40,722 bases of DNA from Bacteroidales bacterium (GCA_021738505.1 JAIPBW010000024.1:1-40722), one strand, 5' to 3'. Counted from the first letter of the stretch, positions 1 through 10,977 are shown. Made by a program: numbers and translations. Notes: generated by a model not told the origin, from the letters alone.

Positions 1-379
1 TTTGGTTTTATGGTGCAAAATAATAAAAAATAACTTATAATTACCTATATAACAATCTAATATATGCTAATTTTATCAACAAATTTATCAACAGTCATAC
101 TATAAATTTGCTTGCTGGACTTTTCGGAGTGGGCTCAATCATCCTTGTAGGATTTGTGTTTGACTCAGCTTGTGCAATTTATAGCACACAATGATAGATT
201 TTATTGGATATCAGATAGAGCTAAAAACGTGAGTTTCTATCGTCTAAATCGCTCATAAAGACCACAACCTCTTCTTGTCAGACAATCAATCATTCCAATC
301 CAACACATTAACACGAAACCAATACCAAATATAATCCAAAAAAGAAGAAAAAGCAACCTTTGGAAAATTGCGGTTAATC

Positions 380-1483
380 TTATTCTACTAAAGAGATAAT
401 TTTATGAAAAATACCTGTATTCTCATATATCCCGGTGAAATTTTCAGCTCCGGGACCAAAGGCATACACAGGAACTAAAGAAGCAGTATGTCCGCCGGTT
501 GCAAAAGAAGGACTTAAGCGATCATAATCTTTATTCTTTTCATAATCTGTACTAAGCGCATATCCACCTGTTTCGTGATCTGCTGTTACAACAACCAATG
601 TATTTTTGTTTTCTTCTGCATATTTTTTAGCTACTTCGATCGTTTTTTGAAAATCCAGCACCTCAGATACCATATAATCATTATCGTTATAATGCCCTGC
701 CCAGTCAATCTGAGAAGCTTCAATCATCATAAAAAAGGGGGCTTCTGCCAGGTCAAAATATTCAAGTGCCTTGCTGGTAGCATCAGCCAAAAAGCGACCT
801 CTTTGGTCAGCAACAGGCATAGCTTCATCAGATAACATAAATCCATATTTTTTGCCTGGTTTTAGCGGATCAAAAGCATTTAACTCATTGGTGTCAATAT
901 GAAAATTCCTTTCACGGAGACTATCCATTAAATTTAAACCATCCGAACGATCGGTAAAAAACCGATATCCTCCGGCAGCAAAAAAATCTACAGGAGAATT
1001 ATGCAATTGCCTGGCAATTTCAAATTCACTCTCTCTGTCCTTTACATGAGCATAGAAAGCGGCAGGCGTGGCATGTGTTATAGATGAGGTTGCTAAAACA
1101 CCAATCTTATGAGAAGCAGATAAACGCTCACTAATATTCGGGGCTTTAATGGAGTCAACAGTAACTCCGATGGCGCCATTATATGTTTTTTCTCCGATAG
1201 CAAACGCCGTATTTCCGGCACCGGAATCGGTTATCTTATGGCTTGCTGATGATGTTTTGATGAGTCCAATATGCTCAAAACCGGGAAACACCGATTTCTC
1301 ACTGTAGTAAAATGTCAGGGAAGCTTCCTGTAAACCCATTCCATCCCCAATTAATAAAATAACATTCTGTGGTTTCTGCTCATTAACGTCATTTGACTTA
1401 TTATCCTGAATGTCTTTATTCTGGCACGATACCCATATAAATACAGGTAACATAATAACAGATACTATCTTCCAATTCTTCAT
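380..1483 (-). CDS. Alkaline phosphatase family protein, probable lipoprotein/exported
   Basis: ORF with N-terminal signal and Cys (FIWVSC); motifs IGDGMG, DSGAGNTAFAIGEKTYNGAIG, VTADHETGG, GGHT typical of alkaline phosphatases. Confidence 0.93.
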   Translation of the reverse strand: MKNWKIVSVIMLPVFIWVSCQNKDIQDNKSNDVNEQKPQNVILLIGDGMGLQEASLTFYYSEKSVFPGFEHIGLIKTSSASHKITDSGAGNTAFAIGEKTYNGAIGVTVDSIKAPNISERLSASHKIGVLATSSITHATPAAFYAHVKDRESEFEIARQLHNSPVDFFAAGGYRFFTDRSDGLNLMDSLRERNFHIDTNELNAFDPLKPGKKYGFMLSDEAMPVADQRGRFLADATSKALEYFDLAEAPFFMMIEASQIDWAGHYNDNDYMVSEVLDFQKTIEVAKKYAEENKNTLVVVTADHETGGYALSTDYEKNKDYDRLSPSFATGGHTASLVPVYAFGPGAENFTGIYENTGIFHKIISLVE

Positions 1484-1802
1484 TAGATAAAATTTTACAA
1501 ATGTTCTTTTAATATACTGGTAATATTTTCAATCCCCGCTTCGGAATAACATAAATTTCTACTTTCCGGGCATAAGAATGATGGGTCAAAAATAACGTTT
1601 ACTAAGGTTTCTTTGTTTCTGATGGTTTAAGTTTAAGTAAAACCTTCCCGGGATCACTATAAAGAATTACTCTAAAAAAGAAAAATAATTCGTCAACTCA
1701 TTAATTTTCATTAATTTCGCTCAATAAATACCCCATGCTTATTTAAAATGAGTATAAATTTACTGTTATTCTAATAACAATGTTATTTTTTTAACAATTT
1801 TA

Positions 1803-1834
1803 TTTGGTAAATAGCAAATCAACCTTTACTTTTG
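1803..1834 (+). promoter_or_regulatory. Bacteroidetes-type promoter of the hydrogenase operon (TTTG-N20-TACTTTTG)
   Basis: TTTG at 1803-1806, 20-nt spacer, TACTTTTG (TAnnTTTG) at 1827-1834, upstream of the ORF at 1906. Confidence 0.6.
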
Positions 1835-1905
1835 TTTGCAAAATAACAGGATAAATTATCCTTGAAAACAAAGTATTTAGCAATATATTATGGAGGTAAA
1901 ACATT

Positions 1906-2307
1906 ATGGCTAAAATTAAATCACTGGACGATCTGAAGAAAATGAAATCCGATCTCCAAGACAAAATCAACATTCGCGAGCAAGGGGAAAATCCCGATGC
2001 TCACGTCCAAATTAAAGTAGCAATGGCTACCTGTGGAATTGCTTCCGGAGCAAAAGAAATTATGGACTATTTAGTTCAGGAATCTGAAAAAAGATCTCTG
2101 GATACGGTTATTACCCAAACCGGATGCATGGGCTATTGTCATTCGGAGCCGACTATAGAAGTAACGCGCCCCGGTGAAGAGCCTGTGATCTACGGTGATG
2201 TAGACACTAAAAAAGCAGATGAAATTCTGGAAAAACATGTAAAACGTGGTGAATTGGTCGATGGTATCATCCCGGTTACACACAGAACCATTGACGAAAC
2301 CAAATAA
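1906..2307 (+). CDS. hndB: NADH/NADP-reducing hydrogenase HndB-type [2Fe-2S] thioredoxin-fold subunit
   Basis: Cys pattern MATCGIASGAKE...TGCMGYCHSEP; first gene of the hydrogenase operon; SD-like ggaggt upstream. Confidence 0.85.
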   Translation: MAKIKSLDDLKKMKSDLQDKINIREQGENPDAHVQIKVAMATCGIASGAKEIMDYLVQESEKRSLDTVITQTGCMGYCHSEPTIEVTRPGEEPVIYGDVDTKKADEILEKHVKRGELVDGIIPVTHRTIDETK

Positions 2308-2324
2308 TCAGGAGGAAAATTAAT

Positions 2325-4118
2325 ATGGTAAAGCATAAAATGCACCTGTTGGTATGTGGCGGAACCGGTTGTTATGCATCTGCCAATGGTGACTTAGCCA
2401 AAGCATTAAACGAAGCCTTGGAAATCAGCGGACTGCAAGATGAAGTTCAGGTAGTCACTACAGGATGTTTCGGCTTCTGCGAAAAAGGACCTATTGTCAA
2501 AGTATTACCTGACAATACGTTTTATGTAGAAGTTCAACCGGATGATGCTGAAAAAATCATTCAGGAACACGTAATCAAAGGGAGAAAAGTAGATAAACTG
2601 CTTTATACCGATCCCGATAAAAAAGAAAAAATTGCGGACTCAGCACACATGGATTTTTACAAAAAACAAATCCGTATTGCCCTTCGCAACTGTGGTGTTA
2701 TTAATCCGGAAGATATAGACGAATATATTTCCCGCGATGGTTATCAGGCTTTAGGTAAAGTCCTTGGCGAATTAGGCCCACAAAAGACCATTGACACTAT
2801 CAAAGACTCCGGCTTACGCGGACGCGGTGGCGGAGGTTTTCCTGCAGGACTCAAATGGCAATTTGCTAAAAACAACGAATCGGATGAAAAGTATGTCGTT
2901 TGTAATGCCGACGAAGGAGACCCCGGTGCGTTCATGGACCGCTCCATTTTAGAAGGAGACCCGCATACCGTTATTGAAGCTATGACGATTAACGGCTATG
3001 CGATAGGCGCAAATACCGGACTGGTTTATATTCGTGCAGAATATCCCCTGGCCATTCGCCGTCTAAAATTCGCTATTAACCAGGCTCGTGAATATGGATT
3101 GCTTGGAGAAAACATCATGGACAGCGGTTTTGATTTTGATATTCAACTGCGCTATGGGGCCGGAGCTTTTGTTTGTGGAGAAGAAACAGCACTTATCCAT
3201 TCCATGGAAGGTGAACGCGGAGAACCCACAGTAAAACCTCCCTACCCTGCCGAATCCGGTTTTCGTGGAAAACCCACCAATGTTAATAACGTAGAATCAT
3301 ATGCCAATATACCCGTTATCATTAATCAGGGAGCAGACTGGTTTGCAAAAATCGGTAACAAAAACTCCACGGGTACAAAGGTCTTTGCCCTTGCCGGAAA
3401 AGTAAATAATGTAGGCTTAATCGAAGTTCCCATGGGAACAACCTTACGCGAAGTAATCTTCGAAATCGGCGGTGGCATAAAAGATGGCAAGAAATTTAAG
3501 GCCGTTCAGACCGGAGGCCCTTCCGGTGGATGTCTGACAGACAAGCACCTGGACACCCCCATTGACTTTGACAACCTGGTTAAAGTAGGCTCAATGATGG
3601 GCTCCGGAGGAATGATCGTTATGGATGAAGACGATTGTATGGTATCCGTAGCGAAATTTTACCTGGACTTTACGGTGGAAGAAAGCTGTGGAAAGTGTAC
3701 TCCATGCCGTGTCGGAAACAAACGCCTCTATGAAATCCTCGATAAAATCACTCAGGGAAAAGGCGAGCCGGAAGACCTGGATAAATTACGAAATCTAGGT
3801 ACCGTCATCAAAGAGACTTCTCTTTGTGGCCTTGGACAAACTGCTCCCAACCCTGTTATTTCCACTATGGAAAACTTCTGGGAAGAATACGAGCAACACG
3901 TCACCGATAAAAAATGTGCAGCTGGCAGTTGTAAAAATCTGATGCAATATCACATCATCGAAGAAAACTGTGTCGGTTGTACAGCATGTGCCCGCAAATG
4001 TCCTGTAAACTGTATCAGCGGCGAGAAAAAACAAGTACATAAGATCGATCAGGACCTCTGTATCAAATGTGGTAACTGCATGGACGTGTGTAAATTTAAT
4101 GCTGTTGAGATCATTTAA
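2325..4118 (+). CDS. hndC: NuoF-like hydrogenase subunit (HndC), N-terminal 2Fe-2S domain and C-terminal 2x[4Fe-4S]
   Basis: GLRGRGGGGFPAGLKW, NADEGDPGAFMDR, ESCGKCTPCR, and C-terminal CVGCTACARKCPVNC / CIKCGNCMDVCKF. Confidence 0.93.
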   Translation: MVKHKMHLLVCGGTGCYASANGDLAKALNEALEISGLQDEVQVVTTGCFGFCEKGPIVKVLPDNTFYVEVQPDDAEKIIQEHVIKGRKVDKLLYTDPDKKEKIADSAHMDFYKKQIRIALRNCGVINPEDIDEYISRDGYQALGKVLGELGPQKTIDTIKDSGLRGRGGGGFPAGLKWQFAKNNESDEKYVVCNADEGDPGAFMDRSILEGDPHTVIEAMTINGYAIGANTGLVYIRAEYPLAIRRLKFAINQAREYGLLGENIMDSGFDFDIQLRYGAGAFVCGEETALIHSMEGERGEPTVKPPYPAESGFRGKPTNVNNVESYANIPVIINQGADWFAKIGNKNSTGTKVFALAGKVNNVGLIEVPMGTTLREVIFEIGGGIKDGKKFKAVQTGGPSGGCLTDKHLDTPIDFDNLVKVGSMMGSGGMIVMDEDDCMVSVAKFYLDFTVEESCGKCTPCRVGNKRLYEILDKITQGKGEPEDLDKLRNLGTVIKETSLCGLGQTAPNPVISTMENFWEEYEQHVTDKKCAAGSCKNLMQYHIIEENCVGCTACARKCPVNCISGEKKQVHKIDQDLCIKCGNCMDVCKFNAVEII

Positions 4119-4136
4119 AGAAAGAGGATTAGTAAA

Positions 4137-5909
4137 ATGCAAGAAATGATTAAAATCACAATAAACGGAAAGCCTGTAGAAGTAGAAAAAGGAACGACCA
4201 TCTATCAGGCTGCCAAGAAAGTAAACATCAACATTCCGGTACTATGCTATATGGAACTGGAAGATATGGGCGTAAAACATAATCCCGGAGGATGCCGTGT
4301 TTGTGTTGTTGAAGTAGAAGGAGCTGCCAACCTGATGCCTTCCTGTGTGACTAAATGCTGGGACGGCATGGTTGTAAAAACCAGCTCTCCCCGCGTACTA
4401 AACGCTCGTAAAACGGTTGTAGAACTTATTTTGTCCGACCATCCGTTCGACTGTCTGGTTTGCGCCAAAAACGGAACCTGTGACTTACAGAAGATGGCTC
4501 AGGACCTTGGAATAAGGGAAATTCATTATCAGGGAGAACAATCTACCTATCGCGAAGATACTTCTCCTGCGATCATCCGTGAAATGGACAAATGCATCAA
4601 CTGTCGTCGCTGTGAGACTATGTGCAACGACGTTCAGACGGTAGGAGCCCTTTCCGGAATTAACCGTGGATTTGAAGCTGTTGTAGCGCCTGCTTTTGAA
4701 CAAAATCTGGAACACTCACCTTGTACCTACTGCGGACAATGTGTTGCAGTCTGTCCCACAGGAGCTCTCACAGAGGTAGACCATTCCAATCACGTTTTAC
4801 GTGCCCTTGCCGACCCCAAGAAAAAAGTCGTCGTGCAAACAGCACCTGCTGTACGTGCAGCCCTTGGTGAGGAATTCGGCATGGAAGCCGGATCGCTCGT
4901 CACAGGTAAAATGGTCAGCGCGCTCAGAGAACTCGGCTTCGACTATGTGTTTGACACAGACTTTGCAGCCGACCTTACAATTATGGAAGAAGGAACAGAG
5001 TTACTGAACCGCCTGAACAAACACCTTAGTGGAGATAAAGAAGTTAAACTTCCCATCCTCACTTCTTGTTGCCCCGGCTGGGTAAGTTTCTTTGAGCACC
5101 ATTTCCCGGAAATGACAGATATTCCTTCTACTGCACGATCACCGCAACAAATGTTTGGTTCCATTGCAAAGAATTACTTTGCGGAAACCATTGCAACAGA
5201 ACGTGAAGACCTTGTTGTTGTCTCGATTATGCCGTGTGTAGCGAAGAAATATGAACGCTCACGCGAAGAATTTTCCGTCAATGGTGACTCCGATGTAAAT
5301 TATTCCATAACAACACGTGAACTGGCCCATTTGATTAAGCAATCCAATATGGACTTCCACTCACTCGAAGACAAAAACTTCGACAGTCCGTTAGGAGAAT
5401 CTACAGGAGCAGGCGTTATTTTCGGTACCACCGGTGGTGTTATTGAAGCGGCCACCCGTTCAGCCTATGAAATGCATACCGGCAAACATCTCGACAAAGT
5501 AGACTTTGAAGAGTTACGTGGCATGGAAGGCATTCGTGAAGCATCAGTAGATTTCGACGGACAAGAAATAAAAATTGGTATTGCTCATGGACTTGGCAAT
5601 GCGCGTAAATTACTGGAAGATATCAAAGCAGGAAAATCCGATTTTCATGCAATTGAGATCATGGCTTGCCCCGGCGGATGCATTGGCGGTGGTGGACAAC
5701 CATTACACCATGGCAACTCGGAAATACTTAAAAAACGACAAAAAGCGATTTATCAGGAAGATGCCGGAAAGAAAATCCGTAAATCTCATGAAAATCCGTT
5801 CATCCAGAACCTTTATAAGGACTATTTAGGCGAACCGGGTGGCGAAAAGTCGCACGAATTGTTACATACCAAATATTTCGATCGCAAAAAGCGGTGGATA
5901 AAAAAATAA
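4137..5909 (+). CDS. hndD: [FeFe] hydrogenase catalytic subunit, NuoG-like N-terminus (HndD)
   Basis: H-cluster motifs TSCCPGW, MPCVAKKYE, MACPGGCIGGGGQP; 2Fe-2S and 4Fe-4S N-terminal motifs; start may be at the second Met (MIKITING). Confidence 0.96.
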   Translation: MQEMIKITINGKPVEVEKGTTIYQAAKKVNINIPVLCYMELEDMGVKHNPGGCRVCVVEVEGAANLMPSCVTKCWDGMVVKTSSPRVLNARKTVVELILSDHPFDCLVCAKNGTCDLQKMAQDLGIREIHYQGEQSTYREDTSPAIIREMDKCINCRRCETMCNDVQTVGALSGINRGFEAVVAPAFEQNLEHSPCTYCGQCVAVCPTGALTEVDHSNHVLRALADPKKKVVVQTAPAVRAALGEEFGMEAGSLVTGKMVSALRELGFDYVFDTDFAADLTIMEEGTELLNRLNKHLSGDKEVKLPILTSCCPGWVSFFEHHFPEMTDIPSTARSPQQMFGSIAKNYFAETIATEREDLVVVSIMPCVAKKYERSREEFSVNGDSDVNYSITTRELAHLIKQSNMDFHSLEDKNFDSPLGESTGAGVIFGTTGGVIEAATRSAYEMHTGKHLDKVDFEELRGMEGIREASVDFDGQEIKIGIAHGLGNARKLLEDIKAGKSDFHAIEIMACPGGCIGGGGQPLHHGNSEILKKRQKAIYQEDAGKKIRKSHENPFIQNLYKDYLGEPGGEKSHELLHTKYFDRKKRWIKK

Positions 5910-5936
5910 GCGTTTAACACCTAAAACTTAAATGCC

Positions 5937-6428
5937 ATGTCAAGTGTAAAAGTAGAGATACATCAGGAAGATGTAGACAAAATACAAGAAATAGCAAAAT
6001 CTTATAATAATGATCCGGAAGCGCTGATTAATGCATTGCACGCAACGCAAGATCACTTTGGTTATCTTCCGGCAGAAATTCAGGAAATCGTAGCCGAAGA
6101 AATGAATGTTTCTTCAGCTAAGGTATATGGAGTAGTTACTTTTTACTCATATTTCACTATGACGCCTAAAGGACGCTATCCAATATCTATCTGTACCGGA
6201 ACAGCATGTTATGTTCGCGGAGCGGAAACCGTCCTGGACGAATTCAAACGACAACTGGAACTCGAAGTTGGAGAAACTTCGGAAAATGGTAAATATTCTA
6301 TTAATTGTCTGCGTTGTGTTGGAGCATGCGGACTGGCTCCTGTTGTAATGGTAGGAGATAAAACTTATGGCCGGGTTTCTCCGGACGGCGTTAAGGATAT
6401 TATCGCCGAATACGAAGATGCCGAATAA
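5937..6428 (+). CDS. hndA: NuoE-like 24 kDa [2Fe-2S] hydrogenase subunit (HndA)
   Basis: YGVVTFYSYFTMTPKGRYPISICTGTACYVRGA ... CLRCVGACGLAPVVMV typical of NuoE. Confidence 0.94.
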   Translation: MSSVKVEIHQEDVDKIQEIAKSYNNDPEALINALHATQDHFGYLPAEIQEIVAEEMNVSSAKVYGVVTFYSYFTMTPKGRYPISICTGTACYVRGAETVLDEFKRQLELEVGETSENGKYSINCLRCVGACGLAPVVMVGDKTYGRVSPDGVKDIIAEYEDAE

Positions 6429-6451
6429 CCATTTACCTCCATCAGAATGGA

Positions 6452-6482
6452 AAAGCCTCGCATTTGCGGGGCTTTTTTTTTA
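6452..6482 (+). terminator. Rho-independent terminator of the hydrogenase operon
   Basis: AAGCCTCGC-attt-GCGGGGCTT hairpin followed by T8. Confidence 0.85.
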
Positions 6483-6599
6483 TAGGATATTCTCAACTTC
6501 CCATCCAAACAATAAAATGCAACAGCATCCCCGTTTTCTGCCGGTTTCTATTAAGCAGAAATAAAATAACATCATCCTGATCGGAATAGAGTAAAAACA

Positions 6600-6791
6600 T
6601 TACGACCCACTGTCGCTATATGGAAATTTACGCAATATTTGAAAAATCCAGGAGACAACAATAAACCCGGCTCCGGATATTATTGGAGGCCATACAATAT
6701 CTCCTCCACCCTGAAAAATACCAAAATAAATGAGTAATAATCCAAAAACAAGCATTAGAATACTTGCAAAAGAAAGAGCTGTTTTACGCAT
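6600..6791 (-). CDS. Small membrane protein, two predicted TM segments
   Basis: 63-aa hydrophobic ORF with coding-like composition. Confidence 0.5.
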   Translation of the reverse strand: MRKTALSFASILMLVFGLLLIYFGIFQGGGDIVWPPIISGAGFIVVSWIFQILRKFPYSDSGS

Positions 6792-6945
6792 AAATTATTC
6801 CTTTTTTTGATTTGTAAGTGTAACAAAGCCTACAATTGTTTGTTTACACTTTGGATTCAATATGTTCTTTTACAAGCATATTTATAATAATTTGTTCAAA
6901 AAAACAGTCGATTAGTTTAAAACAAAATAGTTAATACCGTGTTAA

Positions 6946-9366
6946 TTGATAAATAAACCTTATTATCAAATGCAGAGAAGAATTTTAATAACCATCAGCT
7001 TCGTTATAGCCTTAATCTTTCAGGTCAATGCTCAAAGTGGGACAATCAAAGGAAAGGTTTATGATAAAAACACGAATGAGCCTATTCCATTCACGAATAT
7101 AGTTATTTACGGGACCAACATAGGATCAACAAGTGATCTGGAGGGCAACTTCACGTTCACCGGGCTGAAGCCGGGCTTTAAACGTCTGGAGGCAACAGCA
7201 GTGGGATATGGCAAGACCATTACGGAAGAATTTCAGGTGACCAACGCAAAAACAGCAAACATTAATATTGCCATGGAGCAAAAATCCCAGGAGCTTGAAG
7301 AAGTTACCATTGAAGTCTCACCTTTTAAAGAGAGAGAAGAGAGCCCGGTTAGTTTACGAACGTTAACCGTTTCGGAAATTGAAAAAAACCCGGGAGCCAA
7401 TCGTGACATATCACGCGTTATTCAGGCTTTTCCGGGTGTGGCTTCCAGTGTATCATTTCGCAATGATGTTATTGTTCGTGGAGGCGGCCCGGCAGAAAAT
7501 AGCTTTTACCTTGACGGCATAGAAATCCCGAATATTAATCACTTTGCTACACAGGGAGCCTCAGGAGGCCCCATTGGCATTATCAATGTGGATTTTATTC
7601 GTGAGGTAGATCTTTATTCAGGAGCTTTCCCTGCTAATCGTGGAGGAGCTGTAAGTTCAATACTTGAGATTCAGCAGATCAATGGAAATCAGGAAGCTTT
7701 TTCAGCCCGGGCTACCCTGGGAGCCAGCGATCTTGCACTAACCCTCAATGGCCCGTTAAGTGAAAATACAAGTATAATATTGTCAGCCCGAAGATCCTAT
7801 CTGCAGTTTTTGTTTGATATCATTGGGTTGCCATTTTTACCGGTCTATAATGATTTCCAATTCAAAACAAAAACTAAAATTGATAAGAAGAACGAACTTT
7901 CTTTTGTTGGCCTTGGCGCTATTGATAAATTTTCATTGAATACGGGAATTGAAAATCCTGATGAAGAGCAACAATATATTTTAAGGGAAACGCCCGTAAA
8001 CGAACAGTGGAACTATACTATTGGTTCTATCTACCGTCATTACGGTGAGAAAGGATACACCTCAGTTTATTTGTCCCGAAACATGCTTAACAACAGTGCT
8101 TATAAATATCCGGAGAATGACGAAAGTCAATCAAAAAACCTCGATCTGGTTTCTCAGGAGATTGAAAACAAACTTCGCGTCGAGCAAAATGAAACACGAA
8201 ACGGGTATAAGTTGATCTATGGTGCCGGGATAGAATACGCTAAATTTAACAATGATCTTTTCCAGAAAATTTTCCTCCCTTCAGGTATGAAAGATACTTT
8301 GGATTACTATACCGAATTAAAAATGTTTAAGTGGGAAGCTTTTGCCCAGGTTAGTAAGAAATTCTTCAAAGAAAAGCTTACATTATCGTTTGGAACCCGC
8401 ATGGATGCCACGGACTATTCATCCTCTACATCCAATATGCTCGATCAGTTTTCTCCAAGATTTTCCGCTTCTTATGATTACACATCAGAGCTGTCCTTTA
8501 ATTTTAATATCGGAAGATATTATCAGCTTCCGGCTTACACAACCTTAGGCTATCGAAACAATGAAGATAAGCTTGTCAATAAAGACAATAACATAAAATA
8601 TATAGCCGCAGACCATATTGTTGGCGGAATAGCCTGGTATCCACAGTCGGATGCTAAAATAACACTGGAAGGATTTTATAAAAAGTATTCAGATTATCCG
8701 TTTTCGTTGGATGACTCCATTTCTTTAGCCAATCGCGGAGCAGATTTTGGTATTGTGGGCAATGACCCGGTAAAAAGCATTTCGGAAGGACGCGCTTATG
8801 GATTGGAATTGTTAGCACGCGATCGTTCCACGATTCTGGACCTGAATGCAATTCTTTCTTACACCCTGGTGCGCAGTGAGTTTAAAGATAAAAACGGAGA
8901 GTACAAACCTTCGTCATGGGACAACATTCATCTTCTTAATCTTACGCTCAGAAAAGAGTTTAAAAACAATTGGGATGTAGGCCTCAAATTCCGCTTCGTC
9001 GGCGGTTCACCCTACACACCATGGGACATCCAGCGTTCCCGGATCAAACAAGCCTGGGACGTACGCGGAGGCGGAGTCCTGAATTACAACCGGTTAAATG
9101 AAGAACGTTTAAACGGTTTTCAGCAATTGGATATCCGTGTGGATAAAGCCTGGTTTTTTGATACCTGGTCACTCATGTTGTACCTTGACATTCAAAATGC
9201 ATACAACTATAAAGCGAAAACGGAACCCAATCTTATCAGGGAAAAAGATGAAAATGGCGACCCTATCATTATCGAAGAAAACGGAGTTAAAAAATATAAA
9301 TTAAAAAAACTAAAAACAACTGCAGGTACCGTCCTTCCAACAATCGGTATAATGATCGAAATTTAA
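6946..9366 (+). CDS. TonB-dependent receptor with N-terminal CarboxypepD_reg-like domain
   Basis: Signal peptide, GTIKGKVYDKNTNEPIPFTNIVIYGTNIGSTSDLEGNF, plug-like segment DVIVRGGGPAENSFYLDGIEIPN, beta-barrel C-terminus; true start possibly the internal Met at 6970. Confidence 0.9.
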   Translation: MINKPYYQMQRRILITISFVIALIFQVNAQSGTIKGKVYDKNTNEPIPFTNIVIYGTNIGSTSDLEGNFTFTGLKPGFKRLEATAVGYGKTITEEFQVTNAKTANINIAMEQKSQELEEVTIEVSPFKEREESPVSLRTLTVSEIEKNPGANRDISRVIQAFPGVASSVSFRNDVIVRGGGPAENSFYLDGIEIPNINHFATQGASGGPIGIINVDFIREVDLYSGAFPANRGGAVSSILEIQQINGNQEAFSARATLGASDLALTLNGPLSENTSIILSARRSYLQFLFDIIGLPFLPVYNDFQFKTKTKIDKKNELSFVGLGAIDKFSLNTGIENPDEEQQYILRETPVNEQWNYTIGSIYRHYGEKGYTSVYLSRNMLNNSAYKYPENDESQSKNLDLVSQEIENKLRVEQNETRNGYKLIYGAGIEYAKFNNDLFQKIFLPSGMKDTLDYYTELKMFKWEAFAQVSKKFFKEKLTLSFGTRMDATDYSSSTSNMLDQFSPRFSASYDYTSELSFNFNIGRYYQLPAYTTLGYRNNEDKLVNKDNNIKYIAADHIVGGIAWYPQSDAKITLEGFYKKYSDYPFSLDDSISLANRGADFGIVGNDPVKSISEGRAYGLELLARDRSTILDLNAILSYTLVRSEFKDKNGEYKPSSWDNIHLLNLTLRKEFKNNWDVGLKFRFVGGSPYTPWDIQRSRIKQAWDVRGGGVLNYNRLNEERLNGFQQLDIRVDKAWFFDTWSLMLYLDIQNAYNYKAKTEPNLIREKDENGDPIIIEENGVKKYKLKKLKTTAGTVLPTIGIMIEI

Positions 9367-9394
9367 ATAAATTTATCGACAAAAACCAAGACAC

Positions 9395-10156
9395 ATGAAT
9401 ACACTAAGAACCAATACTTTTTACCTCTTCCCGGTATTATTTGCCATATTGTTGAATAGTTGCAAGTCGACAGACCAGGATCAAAAGCCGGTTTTTGAGA
9501 ACATCAGCAAAAATCCAAACGCAACCGGGCAGCTTTTGGAAATCAAGGTAGTTGAAGGTCCCGAGCATAATCATCCTTTAATGGCCTTTTGGCTGGAAAG
9601 TAAAGACGGGGACTTCATACAAACATTGTTTGTAGCCCGGTCTATCGGAAAGGGCGTATTTGAACATGGTAAAGCCGAAAAAGGTCAATGGATGCCCGGG
9701 GAAATTCAAAGACCCGCTGCACTTCCAGTCTGGAGTCATCGTCAGCAAAAGAAAAAAAATAAATACGGCAATTATTTACCGACACCAGAAAACCCGATAC
9801 CTGACACCTACACCGGAGCTACACCAAAACAAAGTTTTGTGTTAAAAGTAAGACCCGATAATAGAATAGCCAGCCCTGTTAGAATAAGGATGGAAATCAA
9901 TCAGGCTTTTGATTGGAATGAACACTGGACCAATGACAAATTTCCCGGCGCACAAGAATACAAAAATTCCGCTCAGCCAGCTATTGTTTACGAAGCATTG
10001 ATTAATCCGAAAGTCACGGATTCAACATACACTTTAAAACCTATCGGACACGCGCATTATGCAGGAAAAAACGGTAAAATTTATGAAGACCTATCTACAA
10101 TTACTACAACCCAAAAAATAGTCCGCCGGGTTACCGTTCGTGTGAAAGAAGAATAA
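9395..10156 (+). CDS. Lipoprotein of unknown function, likely co-transcribed with the TonB receptor
   Basis: Lipobox ILLNSCKS; immediately downstream of the receptor. Confidence 0.7.
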   Translation: MNTLRTNTFYLFPVLFAILLNSCKSTDQDQKPVFENISKNPNATGQLLEIKVVEGPEHNHPLMAFWLESKDGDFIQTLFVARSIGKGVFEHGKAEKGQWMPGEIQRPAALPVWSHRQQKKKNKYGNYLPTPENPIPDTYTGATPKQSFVLKVRPDNRIASPVRIRMEINQAFDWNEHWTNDKFPGAQEYKNSAQPAIVYEALINPKVTDSTYTLKPIGHAHYAGKNGKIYEDLSTITTTQKIVRRVTVRVKEE

Positions 10157-10326
10157 AATCTGAGGAAACAGAAGGAATTAAGTGTTAACCAGCAGAAATA
10201 TTTTAAATAGAATCTGTTCTTTTAATTGGTTATTTATTGATGTGTGCCGGTATTACTTTCGTAATTCGCGCTTCATTTGCTGACCATTTCGTAACGCAGG
10301 CTCCAAAGATCAAATAGGCAGGCAAA

Positions 10327-10977
10327 CTAATCATTAGCTTTTTTCCGTAACATCGGGACGAATTTGAAATACCCATGCTCCTCTCCTTCCAGCGTACCAT
10401 CACTTTGCTTAACAATCGTTTTCATCACCTGCGTATCACTTTCCCCCAGAGGAATAACAAGAGTCCCGCCAACTTTGAGCTGGTCAATTAATTTTTTAGG
10501 TATAACAGGAGCTGCAGCAGTAATGATCATTTTATCAAAGGGGGCAAATGTCGGCAATCCTTCAAATCCGTCACCATAAAATATTTTAACCCGGTAATAA
10601 TTCAATTTGTTTAAAATCTCACGTGCTTTCAAGTAAAGCTTGCGATGCCGCTCTATAGAAAATACTTTAGCCCCCATTTCAGCAAGCACACAAGCCTGAT
10701 AACCCGAGCCTGTTCCTACTTCCAAAATTTTATCTCCTTTCTCAACCTGCAATAATTCCGACTGGAAGGCAACCGTATAGGGCTGGGAAATGGTTTGATC
10801 AGAACCAATAGGAAAAGCTTTGTCTTCGTATGCATGCTCAACAAAAGAAGAATCCATAAATACATGTCGGGGAACCTGCTGCATAGCTTTTAAAACCTTC
10901 TCGTCAGAGATTCCCTTTTCGCGAACCGTTTCAACCAACTTCAGCCGCATCCCTTTATGCCTGTAAGAATCAACCAT
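10327..10977 (-). CDS. pcm: Protein-L-isoaspartate O-methyltransferase
   Basis: VPRHVF, TISQPYTVAFQSELL, ILEVGTGSGYQACVLAEMG, ITAAAPVIPKKLIDQLKVGGTLVIPLG. Confidence 0.94.
   Translation of the reverse strand: MVDSYRHKGMRLKLVETVREKGISDEKVLKAMQQVPRHVFMDSSFVEHAYEDKAFPIGSDQTISQPYTVAFQSELLQVEKGDKILEVGTGSGYQACVLAEMGAKVFSIERHRKLYLKAREILNKLNYYRVKIFYGDGFEGLPTFAPFDKMIITAAAPVIPKKLIDQLKVGGTLVIPLGESDTQVMKTIVKQSDGTLEGEEHGYFKFVPMLRKKAND

Noticed and set aside
380-1483. Variant alkaline phosphatase active site DSGAGNTA as a novelty
   Set aside because: Catalytic Ser and metal motifs are retained and DSGAG-type variants occur in Bacteroidetes phosphatases; not unusual enough
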